A DNA stretch of 64,000 nucleotides from contig CAXKWD010000009.1 in the NCBI GenBank assembly GCA_964059195.1, forward strand, positions 90,617,432-90,681,431, written 5' to 3'. Origin of the DNA: Ectobius pallidus (taxonomy: Eukaryota; Arthropoda; Insecta; Blattodea; Ectobiidae). Below the pieces are notes generated by a model. The model ran no database searches and had not been told where the DNA came from. It saw only the letters and a program-made list of their open reading frames with translations. Below, piece after piece: positions 1 through 12,683 of the stretch. The stretch's first letter is position 1. Every line of letters starts with the position of its first letter. The position numbers were made by a program, and so were the translations under genes.

Positions 1-839
1 CGATAAAACGACTTCTTAAAGTAACATTTAAACCAGTAGAAAAAATTATTGGAAAAAATGAACGCATCTTATTACATCATCACTCTTGACGTTTTATTGA
101 ATTCCAACGGGCGGGATTTCAGGAGGCGAAGGAGGTTAAAAAATTTTGTGCCAGAGAGAAATGTGACGAGGAGTAGCTGTCGGATTCTGCATGTAAACGT
201 TGGAAACGGCATTAATAATATCAACCATACCAGAGGGAAAAGATGAGTTACGCTTCCTTTCGAGATGAATTCACCAGTGCCGAGAGTTCAGGGGTGGTCT
301 GTCCATTGTCAACTCTCTCCTATTTACGTTTCCTTCAAGACCACCTCCATTGTGGCACTCCTTTTTATATTTATTCCCCTATGAATTGAAGAATTAAAAA
401 GATGAAGATGCAAAGGAAGAGGTTCGTAACCGATATAAGAGTTCCGCCTATGAATATTATATAGCTTATTTTCGTTGTTTGATGAAACACCGTTTGGTCA
501 TATCAATTTACATAACGCCAGATTTGTACTAAATGCATCTGCCTACTTCTTATAATGGATATCCTTACTTTTTAAACGCATTTCTACAGGAAAACATCAC
601 TCATAAATTTAAGCATGAATACTAAACTAGCTTAGGCCTGTATACCAAAATGCGAGGTACTTTCAAGAGAACCCTATTTTTTATAGGGTTGTTAGGAATT
701 TATTTTAAAATTGGGTGCGATACACTCACATGAAATTCTTTATTCTGAGAATAAACAGTGAGTTTTCTCCACGTTCCCATATAAAATAGCCTTCATGGCC
801 GGTGCACTTCTTTATACTTCTGTATCTATCTACGTAAAT
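1..839. other. No recognisable feature
   Basis: AT-rich DNA without a supportable gene, repeat array or RNA. The 65-codon frame at 49-246 has no recognisable domain and is treated as chance. Confidence 0.5.
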
Positions 840-847
840 CTAATGAC

Positions 848-1732
848 TAGAGATCGGACGTTAGGCACTTAAAAAGTTCAAAATAGGCAGGCAAAAAGGC
901 ACTTAAAAATTGCAAAATACGCACTAAAACTCTCAAAATAAGTGCTAAAACATTTATAGTTGCATGCAAAAGGTGACAGTACAGTAGGTCGAAAAATATG
1001 AACTCTTTCTGGATGTCTCTTGTTACTAATTGAAATAAAACATTTAAATCATGCAGTATTTAATCTTAGTAACATAGGCCTACCCGATACACATAGGCTA
1101 TATAGATGGATCTAGCCGAAACACTGTATAAACAATACTGTTCATATCATTAGAGCACTGTACCGGTACCAAATTCGATGCACAATATTACCTTTACCAA
1201 CACCTTTTGCCAATCCTTAACAAATATCATTCATTGCAAATTATAACAAGATACTTTTTTAAATTTTCTACTCTTATCAGACAGTACATTTTCAGTACCG
1301 AAAACGACTTCTGCAGACGTTATCGGAGCGTGCTTGTAGAATGGAAGAATTTGTGGATCAATATCAATTGAAACACTGTTTTCACCACTAAGAATCATTC
1401 CTATGTCTTTTAATAATTCATTATAATTTATAATTTATTAAGGCATCTGACAGAGGGGGGTAAGCAAATTTAAGTAATGACATTAACCCATGACATGCAA
1501 ATTCCATGGATTTCATCAATTTTTATGCAAATTTTCAAAAAATGCTGTTTTTTCCTCGGAAAAGTGGAAATAGGCAATTATATGTTGCATTATATGTTGA
1601 AATAGGCAAAAATAGTCAGAGTTAACTTTATGAAAAATAGCTCTAAGGATAGTATCTTCAACTTCTATTAAGTCATTTTTAAGATATCTATAACGGTTAA
1701 GAATAGGCATTTTGCCCAACATCCGGTCTCTA
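848..1732. mobile_element. hAT-like non-autonomous DNA transposon, 885 bp
   Basis: The left end reads TAGAGATCGGACGTTAGGCA and the reverse complement of the right end reads TAGAGACCGGATGTTGGGCA, so the terminal inverted repeats match at 17 of 20 positions. The element is flanked by CTAATGAC (840-847) and CTAACGAC (1733-1740), a 7/8 target-site duplication of the 8-bp length typical of hAT elements. The interior near the left end is A-rich with recurrent 'aaaataggca' and 'gcactaaaa' motifs, like the subterminal repeats of the elements at 48858 and 62379. There is no transposase frame, so it would depend on an enzyme supplied elsewhere. The mismatched duplication suggests an old insertion. Confidence 0.8.
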
Positions 1733-1740
1733 CTAACGAC

Positions 1741-2299
1741 ACTTGGTCTACACAAAAATGTCTATTTAAAGTAGGTCTACTCCGCAATTTAGTCTGCCTG
1801 AAATAATGTCCATTAGTAAAATGTCTTCATAATAGCAGCTAAAGGTAGGTCTAACGTTATTAATTAAATAATAATAATTAATTAATGTTTAGAACCAAAT
1901 TTATTTCACTTCATTAAGGAAATAGGCTATTATCGTCATAGCGTAGGCTAATAGTATTATGATGCAAGAAGCCAATATTGGCTTTTATTAAGACGCGAGC
2001 ATGTCCATGATACGAACATAGCGAGTTTTATGTTTTACATAGGTATAGATTTTTCCATATGGACACTCAATATCAATTTAATCCTCTGAGAGCTACTTTT
2101 GTTTTTGTCGTCAGTGGGCATGTAAGCCAAAGTTTGAAAGCAATGAGGAAAATTTCAGTGGAATAGGCCTAGCTGATTTCCGTAAATGTCAATCCTAACT
2201 TGTAAATAAAGAATCCTCACAATTTATATAAATGAACACTCTATTGACCTTATTTCTATACTTTCATACAATCTTTATGGTGACGAATTTATACGTCAG
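1741..2299. other. No recognisable feature
   Basis: AT-rich unique-looking DNA with one TAGGCCTA octamer near 2165. Nothing else seen. Confidence 0.5.
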
Positions 2300-2304
2300 T
2301 AGCA

Positions 2305-2526
2305 GTGAATAGGTTAGATCCTCCTTTTCTTAGTGGTAACATAAACGACAGAAGAGGTACTAAGTTGTATGACCTACTTTTTGAGTGTCCTATTTATGAA
2401 ACAGCACGAATGGCATTTGTTTTCCATCTCGACTCCTGTACCAAGAGCTATGAAAAGCCATTTCATATATTTAAAAACAAATGCTGCTCTCGCGAATTTC
2501 AAAAGTATTTTCGACATATTTATTAG
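2305..2526 (+). pseudogene. Possible LINE C-terminal relic
   Basis: A 73-codon frame contains LYDLLFECPIYETAR. This resembles the short 'HLLFxCPxYxxxR' stretch found downstream of the reverse transcriptase in many insect LINEs. The Cys partners expected upstream are not visible and the rest of the frame is not recognisable. It abuts the dispersed repeat starting near 2532. It could be chance similarity. Confidence 0.25.
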
Positions 2527-2531
2527 TAGAT

Positions 2532-2775
2532 CTTCGGCACGTAAACCAAGCCCAAATTTTCGGCGCCAAAAGTAAGCCAAGGTCAAATTAGAGCCTCTGG
2601 ACAAAATTCCTCGGTCCTTTCACGTCCAAGTTTTTCCTTAGTTTCGGTGGGGGTTTGTGAGGCGATGGGATTACCACCCGTAGCTCTGCTCTCTCTTGAA
2701 AAATAAGCGTAACAAAATTCACCTAGGTATCAGAAACCTCCACTTGGAGGCCCTATGCAAGAAAACAGACAGACA
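2532..2775 (+). repeat. Dispersed SINE-like repeat, copy 1
   Basis: Shares about 140 bp with 19430-19605, including 'agagcctctggacaaaatt', 'tcacgtc', 'ccttagttt', 'aataagcgtaacaaaattca' and 'tccacttggaggc'. The start, 'ggcacgtaaa', recalls the central block of the SINE at 26925-27130. This copy carries about 45 extra bases (about 2645-2695) relative to the other. It ends in a short (CAGA)n run near 2768. No flanking duplication was found. Confidence 0.65.
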
Positions 2776-2799
2776 GACAGACTTCTACACTAAGCCATC

Positions 2800-4240
2800 G
2801 ATATACAGGTTTTTCTAAATTGCAATTAAAGACAGATCGGGAAGACTATTTAAGAGTTCTTTTAAATATAAAAAAAATATGTTATTTTGACTAAGTCCAA
2901 ACTGGGATTAACACATTATTTTACGCCACTGTTTATATTGGCTAAGTCTAGATCAAGCTACGCTCATATAGCATAAAGATTACCTGTACCAACTTCCGCC
3001 CATGAATCTTAAAGCTTACACACAAAAAATTTGAATGGAAGACCGAACCCGATGTATAAGGAGAACCGCGGATCTTGTAAGAACAAGAGGAACAAAAAAT
3101 TAAAATGAATCTCAAATTTCGGGAAGCGGGCGAGGTATAACATAGCTCTTTTTTCTATCTTCTTGATCTCAATATCGGCATTTTGTGCTTGTGCACGAAT
3201 TGAGAGCCATAGTATTCGGTTACTACCGCCGATTGTCTTTTATTACGTACCTATAGCCCGTGTCATGGCGCGCGCGGAAGAATGAGATGAAGAGGGATAA
3301 AGAAGAGAATAAAGGACAGTCGAAACCTGCAACCCAGTTTTGCTGTCTCTGTCTTTTCTCCACGGTTGGTACTGAAGAGATAAGAATTTTGGATCCAGTT
3401 TGTTTTTATTATATATTTTTATTACTCATGCGCTCTTTCTAGTAATTGTCTGTCTCTCGACACAAGAATGGCGTCCGGAGCCTCAATGGAACACAAGACA
3501 AACAAAAGAAAAACAATAGGCGTGCTGCTCTTCAGTGTCGTCATCTTGTGACTGATTTTTCTTTACGTTTAAGGAGAGAGGGGAAGGAAAAGTAAAATGA
3601 TTCTTTTTTAAATAAAAAGTTCGATGTTTTAGTTTTATTAATAAAAGTAAGGGTATGGGTTTTTGAGTGGAGGCGGTGCCTTTTGTTTTTAAACGTGTTG
3701 TTTGTTTTGTATTATTTCTTTGCGGCAGCAGACTTACCTTTTTCAGTTTTCTATTACCATAAATTTAATTATTTCCTTAATTGGTTTCATGCTGAGCTCT
3801 TCGATACCCACACAGTATCAGTATCTGCTTCTTCTCCTTCTAGGAGTATGTCGGTTCAATCACAATAAAATAATGTGGGCAAAGCCGCCAATGCCGCATT
3901 CGTACATTCAGTTAATTATCGGATAAAGCGCCGAGTACGTAAAGCTGTTGTTGTCTGCAGGGAGGCCGATTGTAAACTTCTCTTATGAAGTTATGAATGA
4001 AATTTTGCATGGGACATCTCTATTTCGTGTGTGTTCATTTTATTTATGCTAGGATTTTTCACTCTAGGTTTTAAGCATCACCGTCTTCAATGGGCTGCTA
4101 ACTTATTATGGAGCAAGTTTGACTTAAATTAAATACGTAAAGTATTATTTATCAGTAGAACAGTTTCTTGCCACCGTTATGTACTGTAGGTATATTTTAG
4201 TGAGCAGCAAAATATTTTAATTCTATAAAATTTTGAGTTT
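2800..4240. other. No recognisable feature
   Basis: AT-rich DNA. The 60-74 codon frames at 3260-3442 and 3683-3926 have no identifiable domain and overlap in different frames, so they are not annotated as genes. Confidence 0.45.
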
Positions 4241-4249
4241 ATCATACAT

Positions 4250-4750
4250 TAGCCTAATGCGTTTTTGCTGTAATAAGCTAAGCACCAATTTTTAAGCAAA
4301 ATAAAACAGAAGAATCAGTAAGCAAAAAAGGAAGATAATTTTAAAAACTTATTAAAATAAGCTAAATCAATTAAATTATTAGATTCATATAAATCTTATC
4401 TAATTCACGGCTTTTACATATTTTATTGTGTGAAGCTCCTGCATCTACCGGCGAAGAAGGGTTTAAAAAGTAAAAATGTTATTTCAAAGTCGCAGGACTA
4501 CACAGGGAATGTGAAAAGCAACACAGTTCTTATTCGAAGATTTCCTCTTCAATACCCGTTCTTCACCGAAAAGCTTATTAGAAATCTTACAGATTGTTTT
4601 ATAACCCGGATTTTTCAGTAATCCTATTAACCGACGAAAGAAAGGAAACCGTGATAATGGCGTCTAGGAGTGAAATAAGCACTTTTAATGTTTTGTGTAA
4701 AATAAGCAACCAAAAATTGTTTTTATCTCAAAATAAGCTAATTAAGGACT
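4250..4750. repeat. A-rich relic with 'aaataagc' motifs
   Basis: The motif 'aaataagc' or a close variant recurs near 4277, 4362, 4672, 4700 and 4730, like the subterminal motif clusters of the hAT-like elements at 848 and 48858. No convincing terminal inverted repeats or target duplication were found, so its limits are approximate and it may be a decayed relative. Confidence 0.35.
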
Positions 4751-5289
4751 ATCGAATTTAAAATTGTTTGTCAAGGAGTGTCTTATGAAATATAGCATTT
4801 CTGCTTAGGCCTATGTTTGGGAGTCTGAAAATAAATATGTATTTTGCTTAGAAATCGGGGCTCCAGTAAGATTTAATGTAACCCTATGCTGAATACATCA
4901 AAAAAGTTTTCAATTTGGCATTTTCTGTTTCATTATTTGTTTTGGATATTTACGAAGAAAAACAAATAAGAGGCCCCTACGTAATAAGCTATTAACATTT
5001 AGGACTTTCCAAACCTTCCTTAAGAATTTTTTTCTTTATTTTCTAAAGTAAAAGTAGGCTTAACATGCTTCGCATTATGAACATTTCCACGGTTATAGAT
5101 AAAATTGTCAACTTAGTGCAGAAAAGGTAGATTGACTTCTGTGCATATAAAGAAGTCCCTCTCTTCTAGTTGGGAATATTTCAAGTTTGTTAAATTTTAT
5201 GCGTTAGGCCTATATCAGATGTGTCAAACCTTCCCTTTGCAAGCACACTTTGGCTGTCACAAATGAAAAATAAGAGGGCCTAAATTTCA

Positions 5290-5330
5290 TTTCAGTTTTT
5301 TATTTATTTATTTATTTATTATTATTTTTT
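5290..5330. repeat. (TTTA)n-rich tract
   Basis: Imperfect TTTA and TTA repeats in a T-rich run. Confidence 0.7.
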
Positions 5331-5560
5331 TTAATTTTTAAACCGGTGATTTTGGGGACCTGGTTTCTTTTCATACATTCCTGAAAAGTTGTAAAACTTC
5401 AGAAAGTCTGCCACAAGAACTATGACAATGTTTCCTATGTGTATGAGCAGTTATTTTCCTTCATGACATCAACAAAAACTTCTCGCAGATCAAGACTGAT
5501 TGATCAACACATCTTCCCCTTATCAAAATCGGAACTGCACATAATTTCAGCCAGACATAG

Positions 5561-5656
5561 CAAAAAAGAAGAAGAAGAAGAGGAGGAATAGGAAGAAGAA
5601 GAAGAAGAGGAATAGGAGGAGGAAGAGGAAGAAGAAGAAGGAGAAGAAGAAGAAGT
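5561..5656. repeat. (GAA/GGA)n purine microsatellite
   Basis: About 95 bases of nearly pure purine made of GAA and GGA triplets. It creates a Leu/Pro-rich frame on the minus strand (5461-5679) that is a translation artefact. Confidence 0.9.
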
Positions 5657-5659
5657 GTC

Positions 5660-8600
5660 AAGCTCTGGTTAAAACACAAAACGTGGCAGATGTGCTTTCT
5701 GTAGGCTATATAATAACGTTGAACCTTGTTAAATAACTACCAAGCTTTCCATGGCCTGTAAGAAATTGTGTTAAAATAAAATTTGATGAAAAATGTTTAG
5801 CCTGTAACCTTTTATATAGGCCTAATCTACTGTGGGGAAAAGAAGTTCCTTAGTTAATGCTGATGATGTGATTCCTCATCTGGGTTTTAACATATGATGC
5901 AGGACTGCAGAATATGAATAGTTCTGATGAGAGGCTGCTGCTGATTTTGATAACCGATCTGCAAGCTCATTTCACACTGTTCCAATGTGTCCGCGTACCC
6001 AACACATAGACTACGTATTATGTGGTTTCCATGCCCTTGGATAGAATTCTTAATCTCAGCCGAGATCGGATTCAGATTATATTGTTAATCGAGTGGAGAG
6101 TAACTTGTGAATCTCTATGAATTCGCACGCTGTGTTTAGATTCTATGCACCATTTTACGGCTTATTTTATAGCTAATAACTCGTCTTAAAACGGTAATAG
6201 GGTTATGCCACGACAATAAATTTAGGAACACCGCAGTAAATTTAGACCTATTTAGAGTTGTATTATATATAGGACTATTTCGCGAGTAGTAGGAAAAAGT
6301 ACCCAAAGCAAAGAAATTAAATAAATTACTTACTTATTATTTGATTCCAAGCAACTCGGTCGTTCGCTATTCAGGATAGTCAATTGAATTACGCCGACCG
6401 CAACAACTAGTTATTATGTAACAGAAGCAAATGTTAGAGTAACTATAAAGCAGGAAATAAATACTACATTGTATTTATGTAGCAACTTGTATAGTCATTA
6501 GGTTTTGTTGGCATAGAATTCGGAAAATTTCTTCGTCTCCTCACGCAATTCGTAAACGTTGTACTTATTAGCCTAATCGGTCTTAAAAAGATCTTGGTAG
6601 GCCTACGTATGCCTTATAGCCTATATAACATTTATTAAAAACATCAGATCGGTAGGCTACAATTTGGTAGACCACAAAGAATCTGTTTCTATAAGCACAA
6701 ATAAGAGACTTAATTGTAACAACTTAGCAGTTCAGATATAACTTAGAACATTAGAATTGTGTCTATAAAAAAACATGGAACAAAAGAAGATAAGAATAAC
6801 TGGTGGAGAAGAATAACTTTATAACTGCATAGAATATAGCCTAGGCCTACCTTAAACTAAAAATAGTGGAGTTAAAAATAATAACGTATAGGTCTATTAC
6901 AATTCCAACACTTACGACCATGATAACACACGTGTAGTTGATAAATGTGTTAAAATCAAATCAAAACATTTTTAAACTTTCAATGTAAGCTCATTAAAAT
7001 TTGTAATTTATTCAAAGTTGGAACTAAGCATTACACTTCACTGAATGGATGATAAAAAAGATGCAAAGTTACACAAAATGCGAACAATAACGAACGTTGG
7101 TGACAAGAAAATGCAATAAAAATTAATAAAATAGCAGCAAAATAAAATGTATTCCTTTGCTTGCACAAGCGTGACAAGATTCGCAAGGTTTTTAAGGATG
7201 AATTCTAGGCAATATCCTGTTCCTATCAATGGACATAACTCAGTTCCGTTAAAAGTGCACATAGCCGGGTTTACAAGGTTTTTGGGGAAATATCTTTAGT
7301 GCATTTATCATGATCTTTTTAGGATGTAATTGTTCATCCAAGTCTAAATTAGATAAGTATGCTCTTATCTGACGAATAGAATAGCACTTATTTTTATTTT
7401 GTTACCCTAAAACATTTATAATGAAATTAAAGAAGTAGCCTAAATCATAAGCCTATGATATAAACAGTCGGAACTTAATTGTTTCTTAAATGAAACTTAA
7501 ATGTTTCTTTAGGTTCAAGAAACTGATGAAGAACTTAGCCTAATAAATTTCTTCTGGAACGTCTAGTTCATTGATGACAACTGCATAGCTCTTTCCAGAT
7601 GGTTTGCTGTTCGCGAGTGAAAGTACAGAAGTTTGATGTAAGACACTTGCAGACAATAGAGTGGATGGAAGAGGCGGTGATGATGGTGGTGGTGGGACTT
7701 AATAAAGTAATGAACTTAGCAGTTGCCTAGACAACGTGCGTAATTGTGTAATTAAATGATTGGCTGAGCGGATACGGGGCGGTCGCAAGTGTTTGTTTTA
7801 CTTAATCTGCGTACTGACAGCTTAATTGCACTGAACTCTGTAATTTATTACTTATTAGGCCTACAAACTAAACTACTATCCCTGTTTATGAAATTAAGTG
7901 CTCATATACCAGCATGCTTTTTGGATTAAATGGAGAGTACTGAAATTAATTTTGTTACAGAATCATAAAACACTTTCGACTTTCATATAGGTTTAATATT
8001 TCCTTACAAAGTTATTAAAATACATATTATATACCGTTGAGCTCTTATCAATAAAATAAAATAGACTTAATACTCAACAACGTGTTATTTTAATATTTAA
8101 TACTTATTTATTTAATATACAATTTCTTTTAGCCCTATTTCACCATAAGGTACATTAAGGCTGTAGTTTTATGTCAATTACAATGTATAATGTACCGGTT
8201 TTCTTGTACACTCGAGTAGCCTGTTTTGCTAAAGTTTAAGTAAAATTATTGTAAGCTCTTAAATATAGAACATAAGAAATAGTGGAATTCTCTACAACAA
8301 CAATCCTTGCTAAAAATATATTAATATTTGCCTAGGCCTTTCGACGTATTTCCGCCATCTTCAGGGTATCTTCTTTTGCTGGTTTCGATGCCTCAGTTAA
8401 AACCAAAACTGCATTGATTATCAACATATACACAACGAAAAGGTCACAGAGGACGATTCAGTGATAGAGTTTTTATAAAGCTTTTAGAAATATTACTTTA
8501 TAAATGTGACACTGATAGAAATATTTATTGACAAATTCGTAAACTCCTTTTATGCATTTTGTTGGGAAGAAATAATTTTTATGTAATTAGTGCAACTACA

Positions 8601-10010
8601 TTTCATCCAACTTCATCAAAAATTCAGTATAGGCCTACAGTCTCAGACCCATGTTGAATATAAATCGTACGTAAGAAACTGGACCTCATAGCCAAGTCTT
8701 CATTTTTTCCGACTTGTGGCGCTTTGTCCATTGTCTGGCGCTCTTCTTTTGAAGCAGAGCAGCCTAACTCGCTCGTAATAAATTATTCTGATATTTCTTT
8801 GTCTGAGTGACGTTGTTTTAGAAGTATCAACAATTCGATATCAATAAAAGATATGCATTCGAGTAAACTATACGAAAAGGCACTAGGATAACATTTATTG
8901 CACCCATGGATTTAAAATACATGTAGACTACAATTTGGGTAAATAACAAATAAAAATTTACTAAAAAGTAACTATTATACTACAATAAGTTAAATTTTTC
9001 GAACTCTGAATAGGCTACATAAGCGCTTAATCCAAGACTGAGCAGATTTTTAAATAGTTGCTTTGCTGAAAAATTATATAGGCCCAATCCTACTCGTTAA
9101 TTGAATAAAATGCATGTAATATATTTTTTATTTATTCCTGTATAGGCTATGCCTATATTCGTTAGGAACAGTTTGACATATATTTTACTACCCTATAGAA
9201 CTCTTCTTTCGTTAGACAAAGGAAAGCAGTTTAACTTAATTCTTGCAAGATTAGCATTTTTGAAATACCAAAGAATATGAAGTTAAACAATAATGGAAAA
9301 TAAGACTTCCATCACTTTTAATAAGTTTACCTGACTGTTCAGAAAGAAGATAATTACAGATAACTTATATTTGAAGGGATTGATGAATGTATCTACTTCC
9401 CTAAAATAATAGTTTGCCAAAATAAATTTTGTACTCACCAGTTATTATTCGAATGTTTTTTTGTAAGAAAATTTATTCTGCTTTACTCTCGAAGGAATTG
9501 TCTAAGAATTATACTGCTAGGCTTACATGTAAAAGAAGTTTATTGTGTGTGACTATAAAATTCACTTTCGAGTTTCAACATTACCGGTAATTCACATTTT
9601 GAGTTTCCTGAGTTTTGAAAACGTTTGTGTTTGTATATTTGTGAACACCTTGGTTCGAAAATAAACGCATCAGAAAAAAAAAATTATATTCCTGTTGAGT
9701 ATCATCTGACCAAGTAAGATAATTCATGTCGACAACTTTCTCTTGCACGTACTCACTCATTACAGCTAGTACAAATAACTGTAGAGATAAACAGTTTTTG
9801 AGGATCTGAAGTCATACATCTTGTCATACAAGAAATTGTAGAGGAGTTAAAACAGTTAACTGCTATTTGGACCTACAATTAATTGGACAATATTTGCAGA
9901 TATCTGGATTTTCATAACATTAACCATAGGCAGTTGCAGTTAATTCTTGCTCTCTGGATCTGTATGCTGTATACTTCGTGTCTGTTATGCGCTGTCATAT
10001 GGACAGTACC
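5660..10010. other. Long AT-rich stretch with few features
   Basis: No gene, RNA or clear transposon. It contains about six TAGGCCTA/AGGCCT motifs (near 5818, 6598, 6842, 7857, 8333 and 8631). A short minus-strand motif at 8340-8368 ('ctgaagatggcggaaatac') resembles one at 23085-23120. Confidence 0.45.
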
Positions 10011-10013
10011 ATA

Positions 10014-10270
10014 TGAGAGGTCTATTAGCAAACCCGGCAATCTCCATTTTGATAAAAGGTAGAGATGCAAAATTCTAATGAAAGTTTAATGCATTTCCTG
10101 TTGCATATTTAGTGTATGTGTACCAATCCTACTTCCCACATAAGAAAGGAACTCAGGTTTACAACACATGCACTAAATATGTCTCAGGAAATGCATTAAA
10201 CTTTCTTCAGAAGTTAATACCTCTATCTTTTATCAAAATGGATATTTCCGGGTTTGCTATTAGACCCTCA
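10014..10270. mobile_element. Foldback-type MITE, 257 bp, TA-flanked
   Basis: Two inverted arms of about 110 bp read TGAGAGGTCTATTAGCAAAC (left) and, from the right, TGAGGGTCTAATAGCAAACC. Later blocks 'ccattttgataaaag', 'gaaagtttaatgcatttcct' and 'catatttagtg' also match in inverted order. Both ends are flanked by TA (10012-10013 and 10271-10272), consistent with a Tc1/mariner-mobilised MITE. There is no coding capacity. Assignment to Tc1/mariner rests only on the TA flanks. Confidence 0.75.
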
Positions 10271-10272
10271 TA

Positions 10273-11939
10273 CAATCTTACATAAGCATCAGAAGCAGCC
10301 GCATGCTTATCTGAACACCATAAAACATGAAGAAATGTTTTTAACAACATTCTTGCACTGGAATGAGGATTCAGTGTGTGCTTGCCATCAACGAAAGTAC
10401 TAAACTTTTTTAAACATTTAATTGGATAACAACTGATAAACGGATTATTGGTTGAAATGACGTCATTATCCAGTTATCTGGTTAACGGTTATACTGTTAA
10501 TTGGATGAAAGATAATTGTTATTTTAGCTATTGTTTACTGAGATAACCAATTAACACTTCTCTGGGATTATCCAGAGATGTCTACTCGATACATGAAGAA
10601 ATTTGACTGTTGGTAGTGTTATCGAAACCAGTTATAACGATTTTGTTCAAATAATGTGCAAAATGAAACTGTAAAAGTTAGATAATACATACAAAGTACA
10701 TAATTTTTAGTTAATAACATCAATCACATGTACGGACGTCAAAATCCCAGGGTATGACGTCGATAAACAAAAGTGAAGTGAAGTGAATGTTTACTAACTG
10801 CATGTACAAAGACCTAAATTGAGCTTTTAATTGAATTTATTTTGGAATAAAAATCGTATCTGCATACTAGTTGCAGAAATTTCTTCCACAAGCTCAGACT
10901 TTAAATCTCATCAATAAACCTAGCTTTGTCTGAAACCAAGAAACTGAATACATACTTCAGCAATGTGTCCATATTCAATGAAGGAATATGAATGTCTATG
11001 ATTAAGATCATACCTGAGCAACTGAGGGTAAACGTTTTAGTACCCCACCCATGCTGTGACGTATGAAACCTGCTCTTCATGTTCAGTGTCACGTCGAAAC
11101 TGCTTTATTCTGACGTCAAGGGTGACTCTAGTGGGAGACATTACCCCACCGCACAGTGGCACAATGTGAACCAGTTGCGCACCCGTGATTAAGATGAAGT
11201 AATGTGAGTGAACCACATCAGATTTTTCTGTTCGCAGTTGTTGCTCGTTTCAGCATAAAGGCGTAGGCTATGTTCTGATTGACTTACCACTGAAACTGAT
11301 GTCTTTCCACATTTAACACAAAGCTGAAAATTAATGGTGTTGTCATGTAGGTATAGTTGTCATTGTCAAATTTAGTCGCAGCTAAATTCTCACGTAAACG
11401 ATTGTTACCTAACCTGAACTTGCTTGTTACCAATTCGATGATGTATTTAGACTGAAGACTTGTCAGAGAATAACACAGAAGAATCTATTCCTGAGTATTG
11501 AGCTATTTCTTCATAAGAAATACATCCTTGAAAATGATTTTTGCTCAAAAGCCAGACAGCTAAAGAAGTCCAGTTGAAAATTGAAATATCACAATCATTG
11601 CTTTTTGAAATGACTGCAGGTTGCGTGCTAAGTTACGGAGGCGAAAGTTGTGATTTGAGCCGCTAATGTTTTGCGGAGGAGGGGATTATATTTTGGCATT
11701 TTCTTACAATGATTGTGACTGACAGCTGATTGGTCCCCTTTATACGTCATGACGTTTGATTGATGACTGGCAGCAGACGGCAGCCATGCTACAGCAGCTG
11801 CGGCATTCTGTGTTAAGAAGGCGCATTCACATACATAAGAACATATGCATATCCTCATAAACATTTGCTTGCATTCTACAGCACTAACATAGCAACAAAA
11901 ACAAGTATCCTTACAATATAAATCCAAAAAGAATAAAAT
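10273..11939. other. No recognisable feature
   Basis: Unique-looking DNA. The 99-codon minus-strand frame at 11628-11927 shows no domain or signal I recognise. Confidence 0.45.
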
Positions 11940-12683
11940 CAGGTAAACTGATCCAACAAAATGCCAGAATTCTTTCCTTTAATCTGTGATCATTGCAATT
12001 ATAATATGCAGAAAAAAATTTGTTTAAATCGATTTCCGAATTAAGCTCCAGATTGATTCATTAATCAGGGATTAGGGAAGAATAAAGGTGTAGTTTTTTT
12101 AAAATCAGATTAAAATCGTCCAGCATCAGCAGAACTATACAGATTTGTGATATGTTGGCAATCGCACATTCACACAAAAATACAAAAAAAAAAAAAAAAA
12201 AAGCTGTGCCAAATTGGCCAGTTACGGGATTTGAACCAGGGACCCCCAGAATGCTACTCCAAGACGTTATCGTCTCTCGGTTTAACAGTCTAGTTTGATA
12301 AGCATATGTGAAGTAATGTGTGTGTAGTGTTATTTGTCAAAGCTAAATGTATTAGGCTACAACTTCAAAGCCGTAAATGAACACTGTAAAACCAATATGT
12401 TGTCATGAGAACTGATCTGCATTTGATAAATTCTGTCTAATATATTACCATAAAATAGGCGCTATATTGGGCATTACTCCGGTACCGATCAACAGATTTG
12501 GACTAATATCAATAGGCTTTTTCCCATGGACGTTATAAATGCGTACACCAAGTTTAATGAAAATCCGATAATGCGTATTCGAGTTATCGCGCGTACGTAC
12601 ACACGGACAGACAGACAGACTGACAGACGGACCATCATTTTCCCCTCCCCCACACAATCTCATCAAGTACCATTATGGCACTT
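11940..12683 (-). mobile_element. 740 bp dispersed repeat, copy A (carries a SINE)
   Basis: Minus-strand copy of the family also found at 46916-47644 and 54923-55441. The 5' part has a hairpin-like 'aagtgcca...ggtactt', a (GTCT)n run, then a conserved block 'gataactc...tatcggattttcatg' and 'cctattgatatt'. The 3' part ends 'cattctggcactt...cagtttacct'. The first 10 or so bases recur inverted near the other end, which suggests a DNA transposon, but the flanks show no clean target duplication. The superfamily is unresolved. The SINE at 12096-12287 sits inside. Confidence 0.75.
12096..12287 (-). mobile_element. tRNA-derived SINE inserted in repeat copy A
   Basis: On the minus strand, a B-box-like 'ggttcaaatcccgtaactgg' is followed by a T-rich run and 'tgtgcgattg...cagttctgctgatgctgg' type sequence. 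It is bordered by gtgtagtt (12088-12095) and gtctagtt (12288-12295). The equivalent single site aactagac is intact in copy C at 55285-55292. The same SINE sits at the same site in copy B. Confidence 0.8.

Noticed and set aside
5461..5679. Leu/Pro-rich 72-codon minus-strand ORF, possible membrane peptide
   Set aside because: Produced by a GAA/GGA purine microsatellite.
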